Source: Porodaedalea pini (taxonomy: Eukaryota > Basidiomycota > Agaricomycetes > Hymenochaetales > Hymenochaetaceae). From it: DNA of 64,000 bases. Position numbers and translations under genes: made by a program. The stretch spans positions 186,001 through 250,000 of the forward strand of contig NBAY01000058.1 of assembly GCA_002794775.1 (NCBI GenBank). Direction: 5' to 3'. Below, piece after piece: positions 46,438-56,455 of this stretch. Under the pieces are notes generated by a model. That model was given only the letters and a program-made list of their open reading frames with translations, ran no database searches and was not told the DNA's origin. Each line of letters starts with the position of its first letter. Within the stretch, counting starts at the first letter, position 1.

Positions 46438-49400
46438 CCACCGGGGCGACTGACCGAGAAGAACAAGGGATCTCGTATCTGGACTCCATAAAATATAACC
46501 AACCATCTGTACAACACGTAGATGCAAACGATGTCGATGGTTTTTCTGATTACGAAGTCCCCACCGGTGTGAGCAAAAAGAATGAGTACGACCAGCTGTT
46601 CATGAGGGGAATTGGCGGACGCCAGCTGGACCTCCTCCTGGATGTAGGATACAATGTGGAAGGTGAAGCGAAAGAGGTGGATGCGCATGCTCTCGTGGAT
46701 TCGGGGTGCACGGGATCGTGCATCGATGTGAGGTTCGTCGAGAAATACGGGTTAGAGACCAAGCATTACATCAGACCCCTCGCGGTGCTCAATGCGGATG
46801 GCACGCACAACGAGGCTGGTTTGATTGAAAGGTACGTTGACGTGGAGCTAATAATTGGACACCACAAGGAAAAGATCATCCTTGCGGTAACGTCCCTGGC
46901 ATCGTCAAACATCTTCCTCGGCTACGACTGGCTTCGACGTCACAACCCTGAGGTCAACTGGAAGAGAGGTACGCTCGACTTCACCCGCTGTCCGGGCGAA
47001 TGTGTGGTGGAAAAGGTCGTAGAAGAAGGCATGCGGAAGGTGTTGAGAGCAGTGGAAGAGACAAGGAGGGTGAGAGAGGTGCGAATGGACAAGATGTCCT
47101 GGCCCGCATACCTCAACGACTACGCAGATGTTTTCTTGGAGAAAGGATTCGAGAAGCTGCCGGAACACCGCCCATGGGACCACGTCATCGACCTGAAACC
47201 CGACTTCAAGCCTAGCGACTGCAAGATCTACCCGCTGACACCGACAGAACAGCAGTTGCTAAAAGACTTCCTCGAAGAGAATCTGAAGTCAGGTCGTATA
47301 CGAAAGTCGATCTCACCAATGGCGTCGCCCTTCTTCTTCATCAAGAAGGCCGACAAGTCACTACGCCCGATCCAGGACTACCGTAAGCTCAATGACGGTA
47401 CGATCAAGAATAAATATCCCCTCCCTCTCATCGACGAACTTGTTGACAAGGTCAAGAAGGCGAAGTACATCACTAAGCTTGACCTTCGCTGGGGATACTA
47501 CAACGTCCAGATCCGCGAAGGCGATGAATGGAAGGCAGCGTTTCGCACGAACATGGGCCTCTTTGAGCCAACGGTCATGTTCTTTGGTCTTTGCAACACA
47601 CCGGCAACGTTCCAAGCGTTCGTCAACCACATCTTCAAGGGACTGATCTACGACAACCTGATCATTGTCTATCTCGATGACATCCTCATCCTTTCGCAAA
47701 CTCTTGAGGAACACATCGAGATGTCGAGGCGCGTACTCCAGATCCTGCGAGAAAATGGCCTGTACCTGAAGCCAGAAAAATGCAAGTTCGACGCCAAGAC
47801 CGTGAAATACCTCGGCCACATCGTCGGCAATGGCGAAATCAGAGCTGACCTGGCAAAGACTGAGGCAATCGCAAACTGGCCAGTCCCGCAAAACCTCAAG
47901 CAACTGCAGCAATTCCTCGGCATGGGCAACTGGCTACGACGGTTCATCAAGGACTACAGTAAGGTGGTCCATCTGCTGACGTCACTGATGGGCAAGAAGG
48001 ACTGGGTATGGGAGACCGAACAGCAGGAGGTGTTCGAGGAGTTGAGACGACGTCTCTGCTCACCTCCAGTCCTGGCCATAGCGAATGATGAGGGCCCTTT
48101 CCGCGTTGAGGCAGACTCATCAAACTTCGCTCTTGGAGGAGTATTGTTGCAAAAGCAGGAAGGCAAATGGAGGGTAGTTGCCTACAGGTCAGAAGCGCTC
48201 CTACCAGCGGAACGAAACTATGAGATCTACGACAAGGAGATGCTCGCGATCGTTTCAGCACTTAAGGAGTGGAGACAGTACCTCCTCGGCGCCCGTCACC
48301 CTATCAAGATCTGGTCCGATCACGCCAACCTCACGTACTTTAGGTCGGCGCAAAAGCTGAGCTATCGACAAGCTCGCTGGCGGACAGAACTCGAAGAGTT
48401 TGACTTCCACCTCGAGCACAAGTCTGGTAAGACAATGGGCAAGGCAGACCTACTATCGCGCAAGGCAGGCTACGACAAGGGCCAGGATGACAACGACGGC
48501 ATCGTCTTCATCAAGGAGAAGTGGTTGAATCGTGGAGTGGTGAGGACGTCGCGGGATGAGATGTTGGATAAAGTGGGTGAAGCGCAGAGGGTGCAACACG
48601 AGTCGGAGAGGCCGACTGGGATGACGGAGCTCGACGGCTTGTGGCGAATGAAGGGCAAGGTGTATGTACCATCGTCGATGAAGGAGGCCATATTACGGGA
48701 ATGTCACAACTCGGTACTGGCTGGACACCCAGGGGCGTCAAAAACGGTGGAACTCGTCCGACGAGACTTCTGGTGGACGTCGATGTTCTCCGACGTCAGA
48801 GCGTATGTCCGAGGATGTGATCGCTGCCAGTGGACAAAGGCTCTGAGGGCGTCAAGGTCGAGGCCACTTCACCCAAACACGGTCCCGGAAGGCCCATGGG
48901 AAATTGTCACGGTCGACCTCATCAGAGAACTCCCGGACTCCAAGGGGCACAATGCGATCTGCGTTTTCGTCGATAGGTTCTCGAAACAGATGCACGCGAT
49001 CCCAACGACAACAAGGTTGTCAGCGGAAGGCATGGCTCAATTGTACCGCGACCACGTCTTCTGCCTCCACGGCTTGCCAAAAAAGATCATCCATGACCGA
49101 GGCACACAGTTTGACGCATCAATGATGAAGGAGCTGTACAAACTCCTACACATTGAAGGCAACCCGTCGACGGCGTATCACCCACAGACAGATGGTCAGA
49201 CGGAACGTGTTAACCAAGAGCTTGAACAGTATCTTAGGCTCTTCGTGAACCATCACCAATCGGACTGGAAGGACTGGCTCCCCCTCGCGGAGTTTGTGTA
49301 CAATAATCGCGAACATTCGGCGACGAAGATGTCCCCTTTCTATGTGAACACAGGACGTCACCCCTTGAGCTTTGACACAACACGAACCTCGTCTGCCAAC

Positions 49401-50063
49401 ATGTTGGCAGAAGAATTCGCAAAGCACATAAAGGAGACTCATCATGTCGCGAAGGACAACCTGGTCAAGGCGGCAGATGACATGAAACGCTACCATGACC
49501 GGACAGCAGGGATTTCAGTTGAGTACAAGGCCGGGGACAAGGTTTTCCTTGATGGACGAAACATCAGCACAGATTCACCTACAAAGAAACTTGCTGACAA
49601 ATGGTATGGCCCCTTCGAAATCATCGACAAGGTGGGAGCAAGTGCGTACAAGCTCAAGCTCCCAAAGCGATGGAAAAAGGTCCATCCGGTCTTCAACGAG
49701 GCCCTGCTAAAGACTGCCGTCGAGCCGTCCTTCGAGAGCCAAAGACAACCAACACCACCGCCGCCTGACATCGTCGACAACAAGGAGGAGTACGAGATCG
49801 AGGAGGTTCTAGACTCGCGTCTGCACCAAGGGAAACTACAGTACCTTGTCAAGTGGGTTGGATACAACGAACCGACTTGGCAGCCTGAGATGGACTTCGG
49901 CGAGAACGCAAGGGAGGCGATCGCTGAGTTCTATCGAAAACACCCTGGCGCTCCTCGAAAGCTCGACATTCCTCGCCAACGACTCTGCCCACGCTTCGTC
50001 AACACTGAGCCAGACAACCTCAATCTTGGTTGGTCAGGACGCCCAACCTTGAGGGGGGGGTAA
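46392..50063 (+). CDS. pol: Retrotransposon Pol polyprotein (PR-RT-RH-IN-chromodomain)
   Basis: Open in one frame for about 3.67 kb with no stop, so apparently functional. Domains in order: aspartic protease (AL V DSGCTGSCID); reverse transcriptase with the catalytic YLDDILIL; RNase H (EADSSNFALGGVLLQ, DKEMLAIV); integrase with an HHCC zinc binder (ECHNSVLAGHPG ... CDRCQW) and DD35E core (VTVDLIRELP, HDRGTQFDAS, NQELEQYL); and a C-terminal chromodomain (YEIEEVLDSR, YLVKWVGYNEPTWQP), the mark of chromoviruses. Probably expressed as a Gag-Pol fusion by -1 frameshift. The first ATG of its own lies well inside the protease region, arguing against independent initiation. Confidence 0.95.
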   Translation, partial: RRGRRLTGFCEWSGIATGATDREEQGISYLDSIKYNQPSVQHVDANDVDGFSDYEVPTGVSKKNEYDQLFMRGIGGRQLDLLLDVGYNVEGEAKEVDAHALVDSGCTGSCIDVRFVEKYGLETKHYIRPLAVLNADGTHNEAGLIERYVDVELIIGHHKEKIILAVTSLASSNIFLGYDWLRRHNPEVNWKRGTLDFTRCPGECVVEKVVEEGMRKVLRAVEETRRVREVRMDKMSWPAYLNDYADVFLEKGFEKLPEHRPWDHVIDLKPDFKPSDCKIYPLTPTEQQLLKDFLEENLKSGRIRKSISPMASPFFFIKKADKSLRPIQDYRKLNDGTIKNKYPLPLIDELVDKVKKAKYITKLDLRWGYYNVQIREGDEWKAAFRTNMGLFEPTVMFFGLCNTPATFQAFVNHIFKGLIYDNLIIVYLDDILILSQTLEEHIEMSRRVLQILRENGLYLKPEKCKFDAKTVKYLGHIVGNGEIRADLAKTEAIANWPVPQNLKQLQQFLGMGNWLRRFIKDYSKVVHLLTSLMGKKDWVWETEQQEVFEELRRRLCSPPVLAIANDEGPFRVEADSSNFALGGVLLQKQEGKWRVVAYRSEALLPAERNYEIYDKEMLAIVSALKEWRQYLLGARHPIKIWSDHANLTYFRSAQKLSYRQARWRTELEEFDFHLEHKSGKTMGKADLLSRKAGYDKGQDDNDGIVFIKEKWLNRGVVRTSRDEMLDKVGEAQRVQHESERPTGMTELDGLWRMKGKVYVPSSMKEAILRECHNSVLAGHPGASKTVELVRRDFWWTSMFSDVRAYVRGCDRCQWTKALRASRSRPLHPNTVPEGPWEIVTVDLIRELPDSKGHNAICVFVDRFSKQMHAIPTTTRLSAEGMAQLYRDHVFCLHGLPKKIIHDRGTQFDASMMKELYKLLHIEGNPSTAYHPQTDGQTERVNQELEQYLRLFVNHHQSDWKDWLPLAEFVYNNREHSATKMSPFYVNTGRHPLSFDTTRTSSANMLAEEFAKHIKETHHVAKDNLVKAADDMKRYHDRTAGISVEYKAGDKVFLDGRNISTDSPTKKLADKWYGPFEIIDKVGASAYKLKLPKRWKKVHPVFNEALLKTAVEPSFESQRQPTPPPPDIVDNKEEYEIEEVLDSRLHQGKLQYLVKWVGYNEPTWQPEMDFGENAREAIAEFYRKHPGAPRKLDIPRQRLCPRFVNTEPDNLNLGWSGRPTLRGG
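46413..46419 (+). promoter_or_regulatory. Candidate -1 ribosomal frameshift site (G GGT TTT)
   Basis: In the gag frame the codons CAG GGT TTT form a canonical X XXY YYZ heptamer. A -1 slip places ribosomes in the pol frame, which is open from 46392 through to 50063; the gag stop lies 16 nt downstream. Confidence 0.7.
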
Positions 50064-50487
50064 TGTCAGGACTCGAACTTTTTCCATCTTTTAATTGCCT
50101 TTTATCATTTCTTTTCTTTTAAATCGCTCCTTTCCATTATAATTAATCATCTTTCCAATCATTTCCCACACTCTCTTCACATGACCTTCATTCGTTCCAT
50201 TCCCACTCATTATGTAATGTTAGGTAATATAGTCTCACGGTCGTCGCTATATAAGGTCTCAGGAATCGCATGAACTCCTTGTTCTGCTTTTCCTCTTACC
50301 TCCGCGACGACCTAGGTGAGACTCGTCCCCCTTGTATTAGTTTAGTCTTGTATTAATCCTCTTACCTCCGCGACGACCTAGCCTGAGTACAGCGTGTCCC
50401 GAGACTCCACTCGAGTATAACACGTCCCAGACGACCGTCAGCCGAGGCCTGCCCAGTCCGAGTCGTCTCCCGGACTCCCGCCTAACA
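50064..50487 (+). repeat. Right LTR
   Basis: 424 bp, near-identical to the left LTR, followed by the GGGTG target duplication. Confidence 0.96.
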
Positions 50488-51963
50488 GGGTGACCTTCAG
50501 GGAGAAGAGCAAGAGCGGCGCGGCTGAGCGTGATTGCCTCTTTGATGTCCTCCATCTGTGCACTTCGGTTGAATCGAGCACATAAATGATTTGCAAGGTT
50601 GCTCAATGACGAGTAATGATCAGGGCGAAGAGCAAGAGCGGCGCGGCCGAGCGTGATTGCCTCTTCGATGTCCTCCACCCGTGCACTTTGTTTGAATTGA
50701 GCACGTAAATAATTTCCGAGGTTATTCAACAACAGGGATCGATCAGGGTGACCTTCAGGGAGAAGAGCAAGAGCGGTGCGGCTGAGCGTGATTGCCTCTT
50801 CGATGTCCTCCATCTGTGCACTTCGGTTGAATCGAGCATATAAATGATTCGCAAGGTCGCTCAACAACGAGTAATGATCAGGGCGAAGAGCAAGAGCGGT
50901 GTGGCCAAGCGTGATCGCCTCATCAATGTCCTCTACCCGTGCACTTCAGTCGAATCAAGCAGACAGATAAATTGAGAGGTTACGCAACGACATGGATCGA
51001 TCAGGGTTGCCTTCAGGGAGAAGAGCAAGAATGGCACGGCCAAGTGTGATCGCCTCATCGATGTCCTCTACCCATGCACTTCGGTCGAATCGAGTGGACA
51101 GATAAATTGAGAGGTTATGCAACGACATGGATCGACCAGGGTGACCTTCAGGGCAAAGAGCAAGAGCGGCACGGCCGAGCGTGATTGTCTCTTCGATGTC
51201 CTCCATCTGCGCACTTCGGCAGAACCGAGTATGTAAAGAATTTCTGAGATCATTCAATGATGCAAAACGACCAGGGTGACCTTCAGGGCGAAGAGCAAGA
51301 GCGGCGCGGCAGAGCGTGATTGTCTCTTTGATGTCCTCCATCTGCGCACTTTGGCAGAACCAAGCATGTAGAGAAAGTGTGAGATCGTTCAATGACGCGA
51401 AATGATCAGGGTGACCTTCAGGGAAAAGAGCAAGAGTGGTGTGGCTGTGCACGATCCACTCCTCAAGGTCCTTCATACGGCCATATTTTCTAAATCGAGT
51501 AGAAAGAGACCTTGCAAGGTTAATTAGTGATATGCGGCGATGAGCATAGCCTTCAGGATGAAGAGCAAGAGCAGCACGATGGAGCGTGACTGCATTCTCG
51601 ATGTCCTCCGGCTGTGCAGTTTGTTCGAATCAAATACAGAAAGAGTTTGCGACGTTATTCAATGATGTAGAATGATCGGGGTGGCCTTTAGGTTGAAGAA
51701 CTAGAGCAGACTGGTTGAGCATGATTGCCTCATTGAGGTCCTCAACACGTCCACTTTTCTGGAATCGTGAAGAGAGGGAATTTGCAAGGTTTTCTAAGGA
51801 TGTGGATCAATCAGGGTGGCCTTCTGGCTGAAGAGAGAGAGTAGTGCGGTGAGACATGATGTCCTCCTCGAGGTCCCTATGACTGATGAGCTTTGTTGTT
51901 ACGTCTGACTTTGAGACAAGTGTTATGCGAGATTCGTGTAGGTTGCCACCCTCACTCAGCTTA

Positions 51964-52812
51964 CAGCCTTTTTCATAAGTCCTGCGACACGTGCATGTCA
52001 CATGAAGTGAGCTGCATCAGAGACAAAGTGTCGAAAAATTAGAATGAATGCCTATTTTCTCTGTGAATTCTGCACAGTGCCTGCTCATTAAGTACTCAAA
52101 AAAAAGGCACAGTTCTCAGGAGCAGAAATATGTAAAATATGGAGCAATACAATGACTGTGTAGGCTGGTGGAGATCAAACAAGTGCAGCTGGTCTGTTCT
52201 CTCACCCATTTCCACCGAGATTCAAAAATTATGGCTCCCCTACATCTATCTATAAAATTCATTCCTGTATCTTTAAATTAAGGATATGACCATACCAACA
52301 TCTCCTGCAAATTTGAAGCCAATCCATTCAGTATTCATGGTGCAGCAGCAAGATTTGTGTTCTACTCTGCAAGACCTGTTGTGAGAAAAGGAGGGTGGAA
52401 AGAGCTTGAAGTGCAACACAAATCTTGCTGCTGCACCATGAATACTGAATGGATTGGCTTCAAACTTGCAGGAGATGTTGATATAGTCATATACTTAATT
52501 TACAGATACAGGAAAGAATTTTATAGGTAGATGTAGGGGAGCCATAATTTTTGAATCTCGGTGGAAATGGGTGAGAGAACAGACCAGCTGCACTTGTTTG
52601 ATCTCCACCCACCTACACAGTCAATTAATTGCTCCCTATTTTACATATTTCTGCTCCTGAGAACCGTGCCTTTTTTTTGAGTACTTAATGAGCAGGTTCT
52701 GTGCAGAATTCACAGAGAAAATAGGCATTCATTCTAATTTTTCGACACTTTGTCTCTGACGCGGCTCACTTCACGTGACATGCATGTGTCGCAGGACTTA
52801 TGAAAAAGGCTG
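51964..52812. mobile_element. Foldback/MITE-like element, 397-bp inverted arms
   Basis: Arms 51964-52360 and 52416-52812 are inverted copies of equal length with a 55-bp spacer; most differences are single substitutions. The ends are CAGCCTTTTTCATAAGTCCT, flanked on both sides by TA (51962-51963 and 52813-52814), which fits a Tc1/mariner-type target duplication. No coding capacity. It sits between the truncated TPR gene and the last exon of the kinase gene. The near-perfect palindrome implies a young hairpin or maintenance of pairing. Confidence 0.88.
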
Positions 52813-54147
52813 TAATAGCTCTGAGTCCATCTGCGACTGTGATAACATTGGACTCAGCAGCAGCATGTTCTTCAATGCGTTTCCCATCAGAGCCATAGGC
52901 ATCATCCAGTCTTGCCATATCATTCTGCTTTCCCGCATCCTTCAAGCTTGTCAAAACCAAAATCATGTCGGCACGACTTGCAGGATTGTGGCTCCAGCAA
53001 ATCTGGCAGATGTTCCAAAGAGTTTTTATTGCCCCTAACCTGCGAGAGATCCAGGAAGAAGATGACGGTAAAACGGGTAGCTCCTGCTTTGCAATAGCTA
53101 TCGGTACTTGTGCATCTACCCAATGTGCGTATGGTTATTGGTGGGTGACTAGTGCCTTTGGTTAACACACCTTATCAGTTGTCTTCTAGAACACTGCAAG
53201 AACTGAATCGACCCACGAAGACAGTCATTCCAAAAGCCCAAACATTGGATTCTTTGGTATGACCCCGCTCGGACAGTGTAACAAGCTCATAAGCCATATA
53301 ACACCATGTACCTCGAATCCCTGTACTAGGTTTGGCTAGGCTGTGACTAGCGGCAATCATGTGTGAACCTCCAAAATCGCAGATGTGGGCATCTCCTGAA
53401 CGGGTGACGACAATATTTTCCTAGAACGTATCAGCAATAGTAAGCTTTGCGAGCATGTCTCATACAACGCACTGGTTTTATGTCCGAATGAATCACGTCC
53501 ATCTTGTGAAGATAAGCGAGCCCTTCGGCAATGCCGGCAACCTGTGTATAATGTCATGTCAGTCTGCGAACAGAAGGAGGCAATGCATACAAGGTACACT
53601 AAGTCACATTCTGTATTTTTTCGAACATAGTCCCATGCAGATCCGTTCGCCATCCATTCTGACATGAGTAGTGGATAACCAGATCTGTCATCGAAGGTGT
53701 AGCCAAACAATGGAAGGACATTGGCATGTGCTAGTTTTGACCACACATAGATTTCCTTTTCAAAGAGCTGAATCGAGAATTTTTGGAATCTGGATATCTT
53801 TTAGATAATTAGGAAGTACACACTGCTTTGATGTCCTCCTTCAAATAGAATCGTAATCGTTTGATGGCGACCATGGTTTTATGGCCATCTGGAAGTGTGC
53901 AGTATTTTTTCCATACGTCTCCATACGTGCCTGACCCAACAAGCTCACTCTCGTCGAAAACAACATGCGCAGAGAGATCGAGATGGCTGAGCAGAGCGAG
54001 TATTTCATGACTAACAAAGCTTAGTGGTCTTGTGTCTGTGGGCAATTCAGGCACTTTACGAACAGGGTAAGGTTCCATCGCGAAAGAGAAAGACGGCATG
54101 AAAGCAGGAATAGGAAAGGGTGGACGCCGAGAGCCGCAGACTAGCAC
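52766..54147 (-). CDS. Tyrosine-kinase-like protein kinase, 3' end altered by foldback element
   Basis: Minus-strand kinase. Exon 1 (54147-53822) has a proline-rich start and the N-lobe: glycine loop VGSGTYGDVW and lysine in MVAIKRLR. Later exons: FEKEIYVWSKLAHANVLPLF, SEWMANGSAWDYVRKN, then the catalytic loop MDVIHSDIKPENIVV (Asp present), ICDFGGSHM and RGTWCYMAYEL, where the usual Pro of the APE motif is Tyr and an Arg is Cys. The C-lobe resumes near 53030-52950 (TLWNICQICWSHNPASRADM, ILVLTSLKDAG). The reading frame then runs into the foldback element, ending within its right arm at 52766. Joining of the middle C-lobe exons is uncertain. It may be a decaying gene or a pseudokinase-like variant. 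Confidence 0.6.
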
Positions 54148-54809
54148 AGACTGTCAGGCGACAGCATGTGTGAGAAGTATCGAAGGCTGATGGAGCGTGA
54201 TGTGACATTTTCTAGATGAATTAGGACGACTTATAATTATCCTAGAGGCTGTGATTCTCGCACCAAAACGGCTCACTCCTTCCGATGTCAAAGGAGACCT
54301 GATTTCTAACTTCAACTTCCAAAAAATGTACTTATTGGCCTTCGAGGGAAAGAAACGGCATCTTTGACATCAGGGCTCCGTTTCGGAAATGTATGAGAAC
54401 CTCTGTCCAGTAAATAGCAGATTGCTTTCGTCCAATTCATCCTAGAGTTTCACGAGACACGTGTCGGAAACGTCTCGAACTCATCCAATCAATGGAAATA
54501 TACAAAAAGGCATTTCAAGAATACATCATAGAAGCAACATCCCGAAAACATATGACAGAAGATGGATAGGAAGCAGTCCAGTAAGAATTTTAAGATGAAC
54601 CCAAGACCCTGGAATTTAGTCATAAAAAGAAAGGAATGCGAGGATGATGCCAGTGGGTCAAGAAAGGCAAGTGTAAACGGGAACAAACTAACGAAGGGTG
54701 TGCCAGGATTCGAGATTACCACATGGTATACTATGCTTGACAATGGGTATTGACAAAGTAATGTAGAGACGATGAGATCTTCTTATTGTTAGGTGCGAAA
54801 AAAAAATCT
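54148..54809. other. Intergenic, left of the TIR element
   Basis: About 660 bp with no supported gene. Confidence 0.55.
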
Positions 54810-54823
54810 ACTCCTTCGCCGGA

Positions 54824-54852
54824 CATCAGGAAAAACCTCCCGGTCAGAAACC
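54824..54852 (+). repeat. Left terminal inverted repeat
   Basis: 29 nt, paired with 59332-59360 in inverse orientation; followed by repeated GTAGAAT/AGAATCT motifs to about 55000. Confidence 0.8.
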
Positions 54853-55010
54853 GTAGAATATATAGAATCTGTAGAATATTCAAGCAATTCTAACGGATTC
54901 TGGCCAATTCTGATTCCAACGGAATCCCAAGCATCGTACGATTTATGAGCAGATTCTATGTATTCCAATAAATTCTAATAGCATTTCACACCATTTCTTA
55001 CCGGTTTTAG

Positions 55011-56455
55011 GTGGCATTCCAAACTAAAAGGATGCCACGGCCAGTCGTCGGAATGAAGCCTTTCACGGTCATCATGTACAGACCACCGGCGAACATCTTC
55101 TCAGATTTGATGCCCGGGATGACGGGTACGGCAAGCAGCTCCTTTTGTACATGCGATGATGTAAGGCGCGCCGCAGCATCGGTCTTGAGTTCCACAAAAT
55201 CTATCTTGTGAAGCTTGGTCTCGCCGGGTTTGAGAGCACGCAAGTATGAAGCAATGTCAGCACGACATCGTCCCATTGTCACCACACGCAGGGAAGACAT
55301 GTACCTTGCCTTCGCGTGCTCGAACATATCCTGTTGGATAATCTTGAGAAGTGCAGGTACGGCAGTCTCCTTCAAGCCCGTATCACGTCGCACAGAAAGT
55401 GTTTGCTTCTTCTAGATATCAACCGGACCGAATTCAAGGCGAAGTGGAACACCTGGACAAAAAGCCATTTGTAAGACCACAGGAAAACCGAGAAATAAGG
55501 AATGATTGAATTTTCGCGCCTTCTGTTCCCAGTCGTTGAACTTGTAGCCAGGAGTGTCGCCGTTCCGTACATCCACCTTCGCGCTTTCCTGAGCAACTTC
55601 GCGAGCTCCTCACAGCGGTCGTATAACTCCTGCTTATTAGTGCGCATGATGATACCGCAGGGGACAACGACTGCTTGGACGCGAGCGATGCGTGATGGGA
55701 GAACAAGACCCTGGTTGTCGCCGCAAATCATGACCATGATTCCGACCATGTGCGTGCTAAGGCCTCACGAGTTCTGCCACGGAATAATTTACCACCGTTC
55801 GGACCCGTACCCTGCGGATCGTCCAGGTCTTCGACCACGACGTTGAACATCTCTGGCCGTGAGAAGTCTTGGCCAAGGCAATGCGACGTCGCAGCTTGGA
55901 TGCCACGGCCGGTCGTCATGTAAAGACCACCGGCAGACTTCTCCTTGTCCGACTTGATGCCTGTGATGACGAGTACGGTAAGCAGCACATCGTACACGCG
56001 ACGATGTAAATTAAGAATTTCCCGTACTTCAGTGTCGGCCTCCTTCGTGAGATGCGCAGTGTGGCCTTCCTGTCATAGGAACTCGCGCGTACGGAGGAAC
56101 GGCTCGGGGCTCTTGGACTCCCAGCGCGCAACACTGATCCACTGGTTGGGCTTGAGGGGTAGATCACGATAGCTCTTGATACATTTGGTATAGTAGGGAT
56201 ACATAGCCGTTTCTGTAGTCGGACGGATTGCTATGGGCTCCTCAAGCTCGGAGCTCCCTCTGAAGACGCATGTCATATCGACCTTAGTCAGCGTCTATAA
56301 TACTTGTCAGCACAAAGTGAAGGATTACAGAACAATCAACGCACGTTCGTATACCAACCCGGAAAGTCGACCTCTTTCTTCACGCCGAACGCAGCCTTCA
56401 CGGTGCCGTCGTTTCTCCCTTCCTCTTTCGCTGCCTTTTCCTGGATGGCAATTGC
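55011..56455 (-). pseudogene. Rearranged prolyl-tRNA synthetase fragments
   Basis: Minus-strand pieces of a class II cytosolic ProRS. First VKKEVDFPGWYTN, then after an intron [20 protein letters not shown] (motif 2 region) and LNQW-like segment [22 protein letters not shown]. Roughly 100 residues between these two segments are absent. At 56073-56075 the Trp codon after REFL is TGA. Later come QEGHTAHLTKEADTEV, GIQAATSHCLGQDF, ICGDNQGLVLPSRIARVQAV, KFNDWEQK, GVPLRLEFGPVDI and IIQQDMFEHAKARYMSS. Then an unrelated stretch (RADIASYLRALKPGETKLHK) is followed by a second copy of the mid-protein segment ELLAVPVIPG ... GFIPTTGRGI. The order therefore contains a deletion, a stop, an insertion of unknown origin and a partial repeat. 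Not a working synthetase. Confidence 0.85.

Larger units (their letters stand above)
44216..50492 (+). mobile_element. Ty3/gypsy chromodomain LTR retrotransposon with 5-bp target-site duplication
   Basis: Complete element at 44221-50487 flanked by GGGTG on both sides (44216-44220 and 50488-50492). The two 424-bp LTRs start TGTCAGG and end CCTAACA and differ at about three positions, so insertion was recent. The internal part encodes gag, then protease, reverse transcriptase, RNase H, integrase and a chromodomain in one frame. A polypurine tract (GAGGGGGGGG) lies just before the right LTR. It inserted into the TPR gene. Confidence 0.96.
43939..51845 (-). pseudogene. TPR-repeat protein gene, interrupted by stops and an LTR retrotransposon
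   Basis: Minus-strand array of about 40-codon TPR units with the consensus SLxNLAxxLxxRFxxS, EDIEEAITLxRAALAL and PEGHPD, typical of the TPR stretches of Agaricomycete TPR-CHAT and NLR-like proteins. About eleven units run from 51845 to 50493, then continue after the retrotransposon at 44215-43939. In-frame stops (near 51811, 51630, 50966 and 50956) all fall at TGA where neighbouring repeats have CGA (Arg). Both ends are cut: the 5' end by the foldback element at 51964, the 3' end by BTB fragment sequence. No CHAT or NACHT domain remains. Expression as a full protein is not possible. Confidence 0.85.

Noticed and set aside
47361..47912. Long antisense ORFs over pol
   Set aside because: They are shadows of the pol frame, which carries all recognised domains.
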